From positions 31,512,673 to 31,576,672 of the forward strand of contig OX243814.1 in assembly GCA_945859605.1 (NCBI GenBank): a DNA stretch of 64,000 bases, given 5' to 3'. The position numbers and the translations under genes are program-made. Below are positions 37,301-48,500 of the stretch, in pieces; position 1 is the first letter of the stretch, and every line of letters starts with the position of its first letter. The stretch comes from Lumbricus rubellus. Lineage: Eukaryota; Annelida; Clitellata; Crassiclitellata; Lumbricidae. Under the pieces are notes generated by a model, which saw nothing but the letters and a program-made list of their open reading frames with translations, did not search any database and was not told the DNA's origin.

Positions 37301-38063
37301 AGAGTTGCAGAGTTTGTCGAAAAGACTCACCACTAGCTTCAGCGTTTCAACAGTCATCGTTGGTCTAAGTTTCATTACGATGTGATTTTCAGTTGATGCC
37401 AAGTTCTTGTTGCAAATGTGTATTCGGACGCTGTGAAAAAAAGACATTTCTTCAGTCATACACAAAACTCTTCATCACTTTAATGCCAACAGCAGAAAAT
37501 AAGCCATAAAACATGCAGCTGTACGACTACTGTCATGGCCGCCAACAGGGACAATGCCCTGGGCAAGGCGAATTTTAGGGGCCCGGGCTAGCTAGTTATG
37601 TATACAAAGTTTACCAGTACTTGTGTCTTTTCAAATATAATATTACAGTCAATTAATAGGAATGTAAAAATTTATATACGTCATTACGTCACCTTATCTC
37701 CCGTTCCATAAGTACTGCCTTAATCTTAAGTCTTTCTCCAGTATTACTGATTAATAGAAGTGCAACAGGAACGCTGCCATACCTTATCTCCTGGTCCGTT
37801 GTCCTAATCTCAGAGTTCTTTTCTTGACTTGCACGGAACGACAGGCGCAAGCTGGCAAGTGACTTTGCCAACTCCATGGCAATCTGTACGTTGCCAGAAC
37901 GAATTGCCTTCTGTAGCTCCTCTGTCAATTCAACCGCTGACTTTTGCTCTATTGATGGGCCTCCATAAATCGCAGAATTTGGTCGACCGGTCAAGTTGGG
38001 AACATTTAGTACGTCGACGTTCTGGTACAGAAAACTGTCCGGATTGGATTCCGCATGTGTCAT
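34332..38063 (-). CDS. SHARPIN/HOIL-1-like protein: LTM-like helices, UBL and NZF, no RBR
   Basis: Minus-strand exons: 37783-38063, 37331-37430, 36344-36497, 35677-35906, 35113-35247, 34332-34397; phases agree and give 321 residues. Residues ~45-80 (ELTEELQKAIRSGNVQIAME) match the LUBAC-tethering region of RBCK1 and SHARPIN. Residues ~95-178 form a ubiquitin-like domain (VMKLRPTMTVETLKLV; YLPELQKWIVGRRLAHDGET). A Ser/Pro/Thr/Val-rich linker follows. Residues ~256-285 are an NZF finger with W-x-C-x2-C-x10-C-x2-C (WACPQC...GCEMC), where TY replaces the ubiquitin-binding TF. The last exon encodes an acidic tail (PEDDYDDVDTIISDSGS) then TGA. RBCK1 continues with RING-IBR-RING and SHARPIN starts with a PH-like domain; neither is seen. 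The start ATG follows an acceptor-like TTTTAG by 3 nt, so an upstream exon exists, coding or not. If the NZF exon donor is skipped, the frame reads on and stops after 13 codons. Confidence 0.82.
34567..34636 (-). mobile_element. tRNA-SINE tail fragment
   Basis: TATTTATATAGCACCTCTTCAGG...TTCAGAGGTGCTTC matches the tail of the SINE family; it is short and diverged. It lies in the last intron of the UBL/NZF gene. Confidence 0.5.
36199..36241 (-). mobile_element. tRNA-SINE tail fragment
   Basis: GAATTTATATAGCACCCCTT...CACTCAGAGGCA matches the SINE tail for about 43 bp only. It lies in the intron after the second UBL exon. Confidence 0.45.
36534..36746 (+). mobile_element. Full-length tRNA-derived SINE (reference copy)
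   Basis: The head has a consensus A box (TGGTGTAGTGG, 36545-36555) and a perfect B box (GGTTCGAATCC, 36588-36598). The body has CTTGGGCAAGTCCTTCACTC, CAATTGCTCAGCGCTTTG, GCATTCGGGAGCGCCTCTGA, then a GCTATAACAAG end. Nine or more other copies lie in the window. It is opposite in strand to its host gene and ends about 36 bp from the acceptor of UBL exon 36344-36497. Confidence 0.88.
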
Positions 38064-38150
38064 CGTCTAAAATAGTTAATTAAAAACCATTAATTACATT
38101 CATAGACAATTGGGGTGTTACCCTCGATAGTTCCCTTTCTTTTCATGCAT

Positions 38151-38745
38151 AACTGACAAGGCACGAGAGAACAGGCTGAGATGGTATGAACACGTAATGA
38201 GAAAAGAGGAGAATAGCTGTGTCAAAAGAATCATACAAGCGGAGGTATATGGTCGACGCAGTTGGGGGCCGACAGAAAAGATGGGAGGACGTGATACAAC
38301 AAGACCTGAAGCTGCTCGAAATGAAGAAAAAAGGGTAAAATCCCAGACTGGCTGCCCGTACTCCAAACAATATGGCCGCCAACGAATGCAATAAAATTAG
38401 AGCGCGTCCATCGACGACATTGTTCATCAATTCAGCTTCAATTTCAGCAGAATGACTGCACTAACCCTAAAACTAACCCTAACCGACCCTCACGACGCCT
38501 AACCTGAGCCCTAATTAACCGACCCTCACGACGCCTAACCTGAGCCCTAACCGACCCTCACGCGCTCTAATTTTATTGCATTCGTTAACGGCCATATTGT
38601 TTGGAGTACGGGCAGCCAGTCTGGGATTTTACCGAAAAAAGACACTGGAAACATAGACAAATAGAGGAAAAGGATCCGAGTGGCTGACCCCTCGCCAGAG
38701 GGAATAATTCTAGCGCGAAGGGAAAGAAGAGAAGAAAGTGTAAAA
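38151..38745 (+). mobile_element. LINE 3'-end fragment interrupted by a MITE
   Basis: 38151-38333 translates with frame breaks to RLRWYEHVMRKEENSCVKRI and GRRSW, the carboxyl end typical of RTE/CR1-like reverse transcriptases. The text resumes at 38642 (DTGN...RIRVADPSPEG-like) and ends near 38745. A 300-bp MITE with 8-bp duplication interrupts it. Related fragments lie at 53240-53345 and 58762-58861. Confidence 0.7.
38334..38633. mobile_element. hAT-like MITE with long TIRs, copy B
   Basis: 300 bp; perfect 8-bp duplication GAAAAAAG at 38326-38333 and 38634-38641. The TIRs share the inner part with copy A (CCCGTACTCCAAACAATATG) but the outer ~24 bp differ (GGTAAAATCCCAGACTGGCT), and that different text is matched exactly at both of its own ends. 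The centre has CTAACCCTAA-like text and a duplicated CCGACCCTCACGACGCC block. Confidence 0.9.
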
Positions 38746-39227
38746 TGATTTGCAGTTTACACAAAATAAATGATTGATTGATCTGAGATGGGGTTTCTTC
38801 CTCTCGATTGTCTAACTGTAGCCAGCCTAGAATCGATAGTTGAAGGACTACAGTTCAGAGAAAAACAAATAATGCAATCATCCTCGCAGAGTTCCGCTGC
38901 ACGTATCCGCATGCAATTTACGTAATAGTTACGAAAGTGTCATACAACGCTAACAGGTAATAAAATTAATAATAACCCAATTAAATGAAAGCAATCCGTA
39001 CGAATAATATGCAATTTAATGCCTAGCTAACTTCAAGCTCGTTTTAAACGAAACAAAACTGAAAATTGTATCAGCAGGCTTATTAAATCCCCTAATCAAC
39101 ATACACATGCCTCCAAAGACTTTAAACAAATAGGCCTACGGTAAATGTGGATCCGTTAAACGCAAGGCTGTGCGAAAAATTAGCTACGCGCATAATTATT
39201 ACAGATATAAAATACAATACAATGCAA

Positions 39228-39412
39228 ACAAAATTTTATATCGCCCTTCTTACAAAGTTCAGAAGTGCACACACGACTCGACTGCACAGCTTCAATTGAA
39301 GAACTTGCTCAAGGTTCCTGCTCAGTAACTGCCTGGGACGAGCATCGAAACCACATTCTTTACGTTACAAGCCAACTACTCTAACCAATCGGGCACTGTG
39401 CCTCATAGATAT
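39228..39412 (-). mobile_element. Diverged tRNA-SINE-like copy
   Basis: TTTTATATCGCCCTTCTTAC...TTCAGAAGTGC at the left and a CAACTACTCTAACCAATCGGGCACTG tRNA-like right end, with GAACTTGCTCAAGG between, follow the plan of the main SINE family, but the sequence is strongly diverged. It may be a separate subfamily. Confidence 0.45.
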
Positions 39413-39427
39413 AGTGTCAGTCTGTCA

Positions 39428-39517
39428 GATATATCACATATATTATATTACAGACATATACGAAGCTCCTCCCACTTCCCATGCAAAATTCTGTAATATA
39501 ATATATGTGGATATATC
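39428..39517. repeat. Inverted repeat, ~27-bp arms
   Basis: Arms 39428-39453 and 39491-39517 are inverted copies with one indel (GATATATC..ATATTATATTACAG), separated by 37 bp. The AT richness lowers its significance. Confidence 0.55.
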
Positions 39518-40420
39518 AAGCTGGTACTACTGACGAGCATTTAACTTACGTTGAAAAATTTTATTTATGTACATTACATTGCAGCAATCAGTCGCATCAT
39601 GACGCCAGAGTTATCCACTCACATTCGTCATAGAGTGTAGAATCTACATTACGACATGTAGTCATTGCTTAGCAGGTGCGTGCGACGCTTTTGATTGGAG
39701 CGATCACAATAGACATAAAATGCGTGTCGCGAAGGTATTGTGAACTGTGTGTATAGTCGGCGTGATATAAAAAAAAGCTAGAAGAAATTTGTGACAAGCC
39801 AGTTTTATAGTTTTTAGTTAGGTAATATCATGTAGTATAACATACTAAAACCTACAAAACGAAAGCCCTTAGGAAAATTTACAAATTAACACCAAAGTAG
39901 CGCACTTTATGACACACATTTTACGCTGTAATTCTGTGTACAGTGGGCGGATGTGCACAATCCTGATGTCTGTTGTCCGTGTTTAGTGGGTCAGATAATC
40001 GAATGGTATTGAAATTAAGGGGCCGTTTCACATGTTTTACAAGATCGACAATTTGACATGCATAACTAAATTTAAAATTTGCAGGGGCGAGCCATGAAAA
40101 AAATTCCGGAGTTCCATTCCTGGGTTTTTAACTTTTTCCAATGGTCTTGGACGCAAAATACAGAGAACTAGTTCTTTAAAATTAGATTTTTTATGTTTGG
40201 TTCGAAACCGCCAAACCACCTCCTAAGAGGGGGTGGGGGTTAAGGAAAAATTATATGTAGGCCTAATAATTATATTAACGGGCCGAACGAGCCTTTAGAT
40301 TAAGATTTTTCAACAACTTTTAATTACCAATACTTACTTAAATAGCCAATTGATATGAAACAACCACTCATCCAGCAAGCACTTGTCAGTAGAGTGAATA
40401 AATGCATGTCCTTTGATACA

Positions 40421-40584
40421 CATGGGCGGAGTTTATCAGGGGCTAGGGGGAGCTAAGCCCCCCACCAAGAAGGCCCAGATTCAGCTTTTTTACCATGAAA
40501 ATTATATCTTTTCCGGGCTTAGCCTCCCCCCCCCCCCTAAGAAGGCATTAGCCCCTCCAAGAACGGAAACCAACTCCGCCCATG
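40421..40584. mobile_element. 164-bp hAT-like MITE with CATGGGCGGAGTT ends
   Basis: Perfect 8-bp duplication TTGATACA at 40413-40420 and 40585-40592; ends CATGGGCGGAGTT and its exact complement. The interior has GGGGCTAGGGGGAGCTAAGC and its inverted counterpart, so most of the element folds back on itself. Confidence 0.88.
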
Positions 40585-42039
40585 TTGATACACTACTGTG
40601 TCAGGACTGAGATATTGTCTCTTGCTATCTAAGCTAATAGTAATAGACCTAAGAGAAGGAATTGATGTCCTCATCCATTACCCTGCTTGCAAATATTGAA
40701 ATAGCACTTAACCCCCCCCCCCACCGCTTTGAGGTGTGGATCGGTCTTTTGGGGGGGAAACTAAGAATACAATTTTAATATGCAGACACTGGCACAAGCT
40801 ATAAGCTTAGGCTACTATTTAGGCAGGTCGTGTCAAGCAGTTATTCAGTAGGTCGGTGTGACCTTGCGCGCGTTATAAATTTATTTATTTAATAATAATA
40901 ATAGGTCAAGGAAGTTAAATGTAAAAAAGAGCTAAAAGTCCCAAGCAGATCGTAAGGCAGGTCATGAGCAAAATTGGCAGGTCACATAAGGTCAAGAAAA
41001 TAATTATGTCCATAGATACAATGAAAAACAGTAGGCCAAGTTGGTGTGTTCTGGTTGCATGAGAGTGGTAATTAAGTTTGTAGCATTCATACATGCACAG
41101 GATGCTTAGTGTCCACACTGTACAGGAAGTGATGCACTCATCAAAGCACAGACAATTATAGGCCTATATAGATAGTTGTGGTACTTTGCAACACTATAAA
41201 GATCTATGACAGTCACAAACATTCCACCTATAAACAAACAATTTAAACATAAACATGCCATATATTGATATAAGACAGTTGTAGATATAGGAATCTTTAT
41301 TCATTAATTACAGCAGCATGTACAAAAATTGAAAGAAACCAGAACAAAGCAGAATGATCTAAAGTGCATGAGGACAACCTAATTCCTTTTTTTCTTAATA
41401 CATATGTATGTCTACAGGAGCACACAACTAAAATTATAAGGTTTCATTGGAATGAGGTAATAGGTGTTGGTGGAATTAGGTAGCGTTTAGGGTTGCATGA
41501 GTCCCAATGAAGTTTAATGTTGGCAAGCCATCAGGATGGAGCAGAGGATCCTGCAGGTGATCCTTCTGTCATGATGGATATCATATCTGTGCTTGATTGT
41601 GATTTCCATTGGATCAAGATGGGAGATGTAATGCATGCCCGGTTTGTTGGACAAATTGTGGTTTATTTGATGAGCATAGTCTTTCAGGATGTCATGTAGA
41701 AGAGAGAAAATTGAAATGCCAAGGGGGAAACGCATTCCAATTTTTGTGTGTAAATTGGAACTGGAGCCTGGCTGGCAGCTGCATGTTTATGTCGAAAACG
41801 TGCAATTTAATCGTATACTGTTTGTGAAATTTGTTTGTTTCATAAGCATTCAAAGTTAATTCGGCCTTAGATTACAAAAATTGTTAGGAATTGATACGAT
41901 TCTAACTGGTAGTTTAACCTGTTAACAATGTGTAGCATTTTCGTAGCAATATGTAATTGAGTTGATCGATAATTTGCTTCACTTTGCTATTGTGATAATT
42001 TGCTTTACTACGCTATTACCGGTAATGTCTGCAGAAATG

Positions 42040-42630
42040 TCCCCTACTGCTGCTGCCACTGTTGTCCATGCCTTTGTGATCTCTCGTCTTGACTATTGAA
42101 GCTCCCTCCTGTGGGGTTCCCGGTGATCCAGATCGGGTGTCTTGAGCAGGTTCAGCGCACATCAGCACATGTCTTGAGCAGGTTCAGCGCACATTAGCAC
42201 ATCTTATAAGTCGTATGCATCCATGAATTTGACCAAGTCATAGGGTACATGCACAATGTACTCCACTGGCATTCTATTACACATCGGATAACTTATAGGG
42301 TTTCTGCATTAGTCTGCGCTGCATGGAGGGTCTGGCTCTCATGTACCTGCAGGAGCTCTGCTGTCCCACCTCTGGTGTCCAGTGGCGATCTGACCTCCAA
42401 TCAGCTGATCAAGCTGAGCTCTTGGCCCCTCGCTCACGGACTACTATAATGTACCAGCGCTCTTTCTCAGTGGCTGGTCCTAGAACCTGGAGTAGGCTCC
42501 CTGTTTCATTCCGCCTTGTGCCTAGAGGTTACATCCTTTCTCGCTTAAAAACTGCCTCATTTAGCCGTTGTTAGACTAGGAGTGCTTCTGAGTAAGCTAC
42601 CGTGAAAGTGCGCTATATACAAAGTCAATA
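42040..42630 (+). mobile_element. CR1/L2-like LINE 3' end fragment, broken
   Basis: Translation in several frames gives the VHAFVISRLDY start, a VLHWHSITHRITY-like block, LMYLQELCCPTSG-like text and RSFSVAGPRTWSRLPVSFR, then the stop and a GTGCGCTATATACAAAGTCAATAATAAT tail. This is the standard carboxyl end of CR1/L2-type ORF2. Frame shifts, stops and a local ~40-bp duplication (CTTGAGCAGGTTCAGCGCAC twice) show it is inactive. Confidence 0.75.
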
Positions 42631-43764
42631 ATAATCCGGTTCACCGCTACCAGCTTACGCTTATGCAGCTCGCAATGTCGACCACTATAATACACTATTC
42701 TGCAGCGTTCATGAACACTAACTATGCCTGGATGTCTAGCCATGTATTGGTTATAGCGCTATCATCACGCCGAATACTAGCTTTCTGAGATGGGATTCAT
42801 TCCTCTTGCTTGCGCAAATGCAGTGACGATAATCGCTAGTCTAAGAACTGGTAACAGAACGGCTAATAATGCATTTATCCTCGCATAGTATCTGCCCGAT
42901 TCGCCATTATCGCTCAACTCAATTACAAATTGCTAAAAAAAATGCTACACAACGTTAACAGGTTAAACTACCCGATAAAATCGAAGCAATCCCTAACAAT
43001 ATTACGTAATCTAAGGCTGAACTAACTTTAAACGCGAATTAAACACCAAATTTCACAAAATTATGCTATTAAATTGCACGTTGCCAACATAAACATGCAA
43101 CCGAAGACTGTAACTGCCTTCTTACGCCACGGCAACTCCTACTCAGAAAAGACTGCGCAATGTCTAAATTCGCCAAACAAATAGTCCCAAATTTAAGTTC
43201 AAATTTCACATTTTCCTAATTGTAGGTTCACTGTAGGTTTTTATGGGAATGAAACTAGACCATACTAAACCCATTGCAAATATAATTGGCTTGTCACAAA
43301 TTTCTTCTAGCTTTTGAAATTTTTGGTTTAATTCTGGCCGACTAGTAGGTGATTATTTAGAGAAAACAAATTAGTGTGAAAATTATAAGTAAAACCACTT
43401 GTTTCGCTAAGTATTGGACTGTTCGTATTTCTTAACAGACATATTCAATTCCTGCGATTTGTCTTGTATTTAGAAGTTTACCGTGAACACTTTAAAACTT
43501 TTTATACAAGTCGGATGGATATTCATGTTGACACGGCACTCGACAAAGCTGTTTAATGCGATCAGCACTGCCGGTGATATAGTACTTGTCTAGTATTGAA
43601 ATCGGCGTACAGTAAGTGTAAATATATCTAGTTTCTAAAGCTAATTTACCGCAAGACTTAAAGAGATGTTTTAATTTTGGCATATGAATTTATAGTAGTA
43701 AGATGTGCTTAGTTCATGTCGGAGTTATGGCATATGCAGCTGTTATCTGTCTATTTGAACCTAT

Positions 43765-43806
43765 TTGACGTCTAGCATATCAGATGTCTGATATGCTAGA
43801 CGTCAA
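43765..43806. repeat. Perfect palindrome, 20-bp arms, 2-nt spacer
   Basis: TTGACGTCTAGCATATCAGA, then TG, then the exact inverted copy. No transposon end or target duplication was recognised. Confidence 0.85.
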
Positions 43807-43904
43807 GTAAGTGTGTTCCCAAGCTTAAAACTAAACATTCCAGGTCACTCGGTGTAGCGATCTGTGCAGAAGCAGAGCATACTTTCCATTGAAATACATT
43901 GTCC

Positions 43905-44030
43905 ACAGGGTGAGAATTTCCAGGGGTTGGGTTTCAACCCCCCAGTCTTTATTAGAGAACCATATGTAGTAAAGTCTGTTTTTCACACCCCAATTTCAAG
44001 TGGATCATAGTCCAACACCCCCCACATTTA
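43905..44030 (+). repeat. Dispersed repeat related to the 47.5-kb MITE
   Basis: CAGGGTGAGAATTTC, GGGGTTGGG, CCCCAGTCTTT and AGTGGATCAT.GTCCAAC occur here in the same order as in the reverse complement of 47519-47631. This copy is longer and lacks a recognised right end. Confidence 0.6.
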
Positions 44031-44778
44031 TCACACCGGTTGTTCCCATCTTCTCGATCTCAATTCTAGCTGGTAATTCCATTTTCCCCCATTTCCTGTT
44101 CTCAAATTCTACTTCTTCTCTCTTGGTCTTATGCGCTGAGAGCGCGTCTGAATGGTTTACCCTATTAGAGGTGCTTTATAAATGTTTTAATACAACACAA
44201 TACTTTCCAATATCCAGAGCAAAGAGATGACACCTATTTACAATATGTACAGCCCACAAGAAATTCATGCACGAACAGATATTCATGCAGTATCTTAAAG
44301 TGAGGGCGTTAAAGTTTTTAATCCGATGAAACATGAACTGTCAGGGATGCTCTTGATGAGTTTTTCTAGAAGTTGTGCTGTGCGCTCTTGCGAGATTTTA
44401 GTTTTGAGTTGATGTTACATGCAACCAAATGATCCTTGCCTTCATAGCAACAAATGTGAGTGTCTATAATAGTGACTTGTAAGAAGGGTAACAATTCGCT
44501 CTGTGCTCTTTATTTACAGAGTAAATTTATTTTTCTACTTGTTGCTCTCATCTGAAAGTAAAATTAATAACACATGGTGATCTTGAAACTCAGGATAGGG
44601 TTTGAATTTTTTTTCCAGTGTTTAAAGTGTGGAAAAAGAAATGCCGGGACACCCCTTACCTATCCAGGGTGTGCTGTGCTGGCCTAATAAGTAACAGGAC
44701 GGCATTCAGATTTTGAAATGAGTACCTGGACACCGTCGATGGCCGTCCAGTCACACTTTTAACCCTGGTTTTCCTTAA

Positions 44779-45178
44779 GGCCTAAAAAAATTTTGTGTTT
44801 CCGGTAACAGAGCTAAAAAAAATTGGGTAGGTAGGTCGGAAAATATTTTTATTTTGGTAAAATATTTTTATGCAGTGACTATCCGAAAAAGTATACCCCA
44901 CTAGTCTTTTTTGCACGCTGAAACAAAGTACGTGTTCTAAGCAAGTATAAACTGCCTATTTCCCGACTGTCTGCACCTAAAACTGCTCTAGAAACAGTCC
45001 TATTAATTTCATTTTGTTGACGTCTCTTATGTTATGTCAATACAAATGTTTAAAAAAACTATTTTAAAAAAATATTTGAATTTTTTTTTTAAATAAATTT
45101 TTTACAAAAATATTTGAGTCGCGGCCGTAAAAATGGGTTGGTCGGGTTACCGGAAACAGAACAATTTTTTTCTACGCC
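44779..45178 (-). mobile_element. PIF/Harbinger-like MITE, copy 2
   Basis: 400 bp, TAA on both sides (44776-44778, 45179-45181). Same TIRs and interior as copy 1 at 9895, in reverse orientation. It lies about 0.37 kb upstream of the first MTSS-like coding exon. Confidence 0.85.
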
Positions 45179-45238
45179 TAAGTGTTTGTTTGTTGTACTT
45201 GAACACAAAGCTTCAAATGTATGTAAGTATGTGAGCTT

Positions 45239-45451
45239 GTTATAGCACCCCTTCAAGATTGCTACTCAGAAGTGCTTCTGACTACACCGAGGACACCGAA
45301 TCAGAGTTTCATGCCGAAGCGCATAAATTTATGAGCAATTGCCAGTGAAGGACTTGCCCAAGGTCTCTATGAGATGACTTTCGGTGGCTTCAAACCTGCT
45401 ACCCTCCGGCTGCAAGGCAACGGACATACCCACTACACCACTGCGCCCCAC
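45239..45451 (-). mobile_element. tRNA-derived SINE copy
   Basis: GTTATAGCACCCCTTCAAG at the left and CACTACACCACTGCGCCCCA at the right are the tail and tRNA head of the family in reverse. It ends about 85 bp before the exon that starts the MTSS-like reading frame. Confidence 0.75.
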
Positions 45452-45547
45452 ATGACAAATAAAAAGAGCCACATTTTAAATTCAGTTACCTGCATTTGTA
45501 GTGATCAGGGTGTTTGGTTTTATTAAATTGACAGGTCAAAGAGAAAG

Positions 45548-48500
45548 ATGGAGAAGGATTCGAACGAACTTGGAATGCTATTCCAGCAGATTGTTTCAGA
45601 CATCAAGGTGAGAGTCTTTTGATTGGCTAAGCATTTAGTTTGTGAAGACAGCGAACACGGTGCAGTTTTGAATCGGACATGGTTTTCATTTTATCTTTTG
45701 ATGACATGGTCAAGTGTTTAGTTTCATTATAAGTGTCTCTTTCGAGGGGGCTAGAGTTCATTTGTAGAGTCAGTGCCCTATGTACCAAACTAACTGGGTC
45801 CTGGTAGGATCAGTGGTTTAAGGCCGAGTCAAATCAAACACTTGTATCGTTGAAGTGTTTTTATGCTGTTCTACTAATGAAAAGTTTAACGATTCAAATG
45901 TTAAAATGGAAAACCACCATCTATTCAAAACAAAAACAGTCAACTGTCAAAATTTTCTATGCTTTGATTGTTTAAAATGGTCAGAGATTTCCGCTTGATA
46001 GAAAGTTCGATGTTTGTAACCAAACTGTCGGGATTACTGGAGTCTACAGTTGTCAGTCTACTAGTTGTCAAGTGTACAAGTATAAGTATGCAGGGATTTT
46101 TAAGACTTCATGTTTGTACTTGGGTAGTATAAGAAAAGACTTGCTGTGGTACCTTTAAGGCTTTAAGTGATGGTCACATGGATGCAAAAAGTTCACCATC
46201 AGTATTTGATTGTTTCTGATTATTGGTATGCACATTTGTACTTAAGTCATAGAAAAGTTGTGCGAACATAAAAGAAATTATGCAAATTCAGTAACTTTTC
46301 CTACGTTACTTTTTACATTGATTGACAATATCAAAGTGTAAACAATGCATAAAACAGGTGACATCATCATCATCATTTTATTTTGACTATACTATGCAGT
46401 TAAAGATTTATAAACACAGGTCATGTGTAAGGTCATGTTTCGCTGCATCTCTAGTCTAGAACGAATGCATTTGCATTCAAGATGTTGCAGGAAGATGTCG
46501 TCAGTTGTTGTGTTGAAGTGTTTTGAATAGAATGTGCAAACAATTTTATGCTGACATATTTTGGTTAATAGTGAAGAATGATTGAGCCAACAGAAACTGT
46601 GGTGACAGCTTCAACATGACCTCTCCATAAAGAAACAGGAGGCTGTTTGTTTTACATGTTAGGTTGATTGACCTGGCACATGTAGGACTCTTTTGAAACT
46701 TGCTGATTTAGTGCACAATTTTCTTCTCCGCATACATACTCTTTTGCACTCTATAGCGCGGCTCGTTGTGCTAAATTGGTCAGGTATTTCTGAATGGGTA
46801 CCTTGAAGGAACCTTGTATCAAGTTCAGAGTGATAGACTCAGATGTGGCCATCGATGTGTGGTCAACATTTGCTTTTTTAAACACTTAATAATACTGCAG
46901 CTAGTCGGAACACAAGCAGGAGCCAGCAAAGCTAATAGCTTATACTATCCTGACCCCTCTTCCTTTCAAATTATTATTCATGGATGTTTTCATCGCATAC
47001 TTAATACTTAACTAGAACTTTATGAGCAATACAACAGTGATAATCACAATAATAATAATAACTGACGTTCACAGCTATTGTAAAGTTTAGTCTAGTCTTA
47101 TACATGTAGTGACCGTTGAACGACTCTGCAGGAAACTCGATTCGACTGCGTCTGAAAAAGAAGTCTACATTTTATTCAGCTTTAGAACAATATCAGCATA
47201 ACACAGCACTGATGCATTAACATACAAATTGACATGGCTTCACATGGGAAGGTTGTTAAATTGCGTTCCATTCATGTACTGGTTCCAGATCAGTTGCAAC
47301 CAATTTACAATGCTTCATTGTGGTAATATGACTTGGTGCTGCTGGTGATGAACTGCACACTTTGAGCCTGACTAGTTCTTGATGGATCCAAGGGTTGATC
47401 GCAGAATACCTTACCATAAGTGGTGCTTGCTCATCTCCCCATCCATTATGTGGTACTAACAAACGTTGGGAAATAAAGTATCGGTAATGGTAGCATTTGT
47501 GAATTCAATCGCTGTAGTCAGTGTAAGAATTATGGAAAATAACTGCTAGAGGGTTGGACAATGATCCACTTCGGGCTCTAAGAAAGACTGGGGAGTTGAA
47601 ACTCCCCAACCCCTCAGAAATTCTCACCCTGGCTGTAGTCTTGTCCGTGATTTTCCCAGATTATCTTTTGATCTGATATTCATGCGCTTCATATGAGCTT
47701 TTACAATTACAGAGCATGTAAATATGTGAGCTACGTTGGTGACGTTTCCATTTTGCAAATACATCTTCTGCATGAGCATTGAGCACCAATTATTGTCCTA
47801 CAATTTTTCTTTGCAGCAGTTATTGTGATTCGACACAAAGGCATCTTGCTGCGGCAGGACTTTCTTGAAGTAGATCTGGCTAGGGTCTAATTGATTGAGG
47901 ACATGACGTCAGTTGGACTACCACCAGGGGGAGCAATGGATCTGTGTCATAAGTGTAAAGCAGCACAGAGGAAAGGTGAAATTAACATGCCATAGGCTGC
48001 TGTTGATTGATGAGCACTGTAAAAATTCACAAATATTATTATTTACCATAATTATTTACCATAATACATGTAAATGGTGGATGGCTTAATAGATACATAA
48101 ATGCAACGTTGAAATTATGGGTTGAGATTTTCGTGGAGTGAAGGAGACAACTTCTCCCTCCCTTCATCGTTTCAGATCATCCATCATAGTAGATTGGCAT
48201 TTTTCATGAGTATCCGCCCTTATAGGCAAGAAGGGACACTTACCGGTACTTGCCCCCAGGAAATTTTACGCCTATTTTTTTACTGCTACTTTTTGGTATT
48301 TAACAAATTACTTTGAACTAAAGCACTAATGATACTCAAAGCGAAACTGAGAAGCTTTTTATACATAAAACCTCTACGAAAAACACCCATGTTCTTAATA
48401 TCCTGCTTTGCATTTTTCAAGCTCTTGCTGAGAATATTTAACCATGACCATAGTGTTTTGCCCCTCTTACAAAAGTATCTGCTGGAGCCCATACCATTTT

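Noticed and set aside
40037..40219. 60-codon minus-strand frame near a G-rich tract
   Set aside because: No similarity, no neighbouring exons and AT-rich codon use; treated as chance.
47256..47462. 68-codon minus-strand frame in MTSS-like intron 1
   Set aside because: It has fairly balanced composition but no recognised similarity and no convincing splice sites; probably a decayed repeat.
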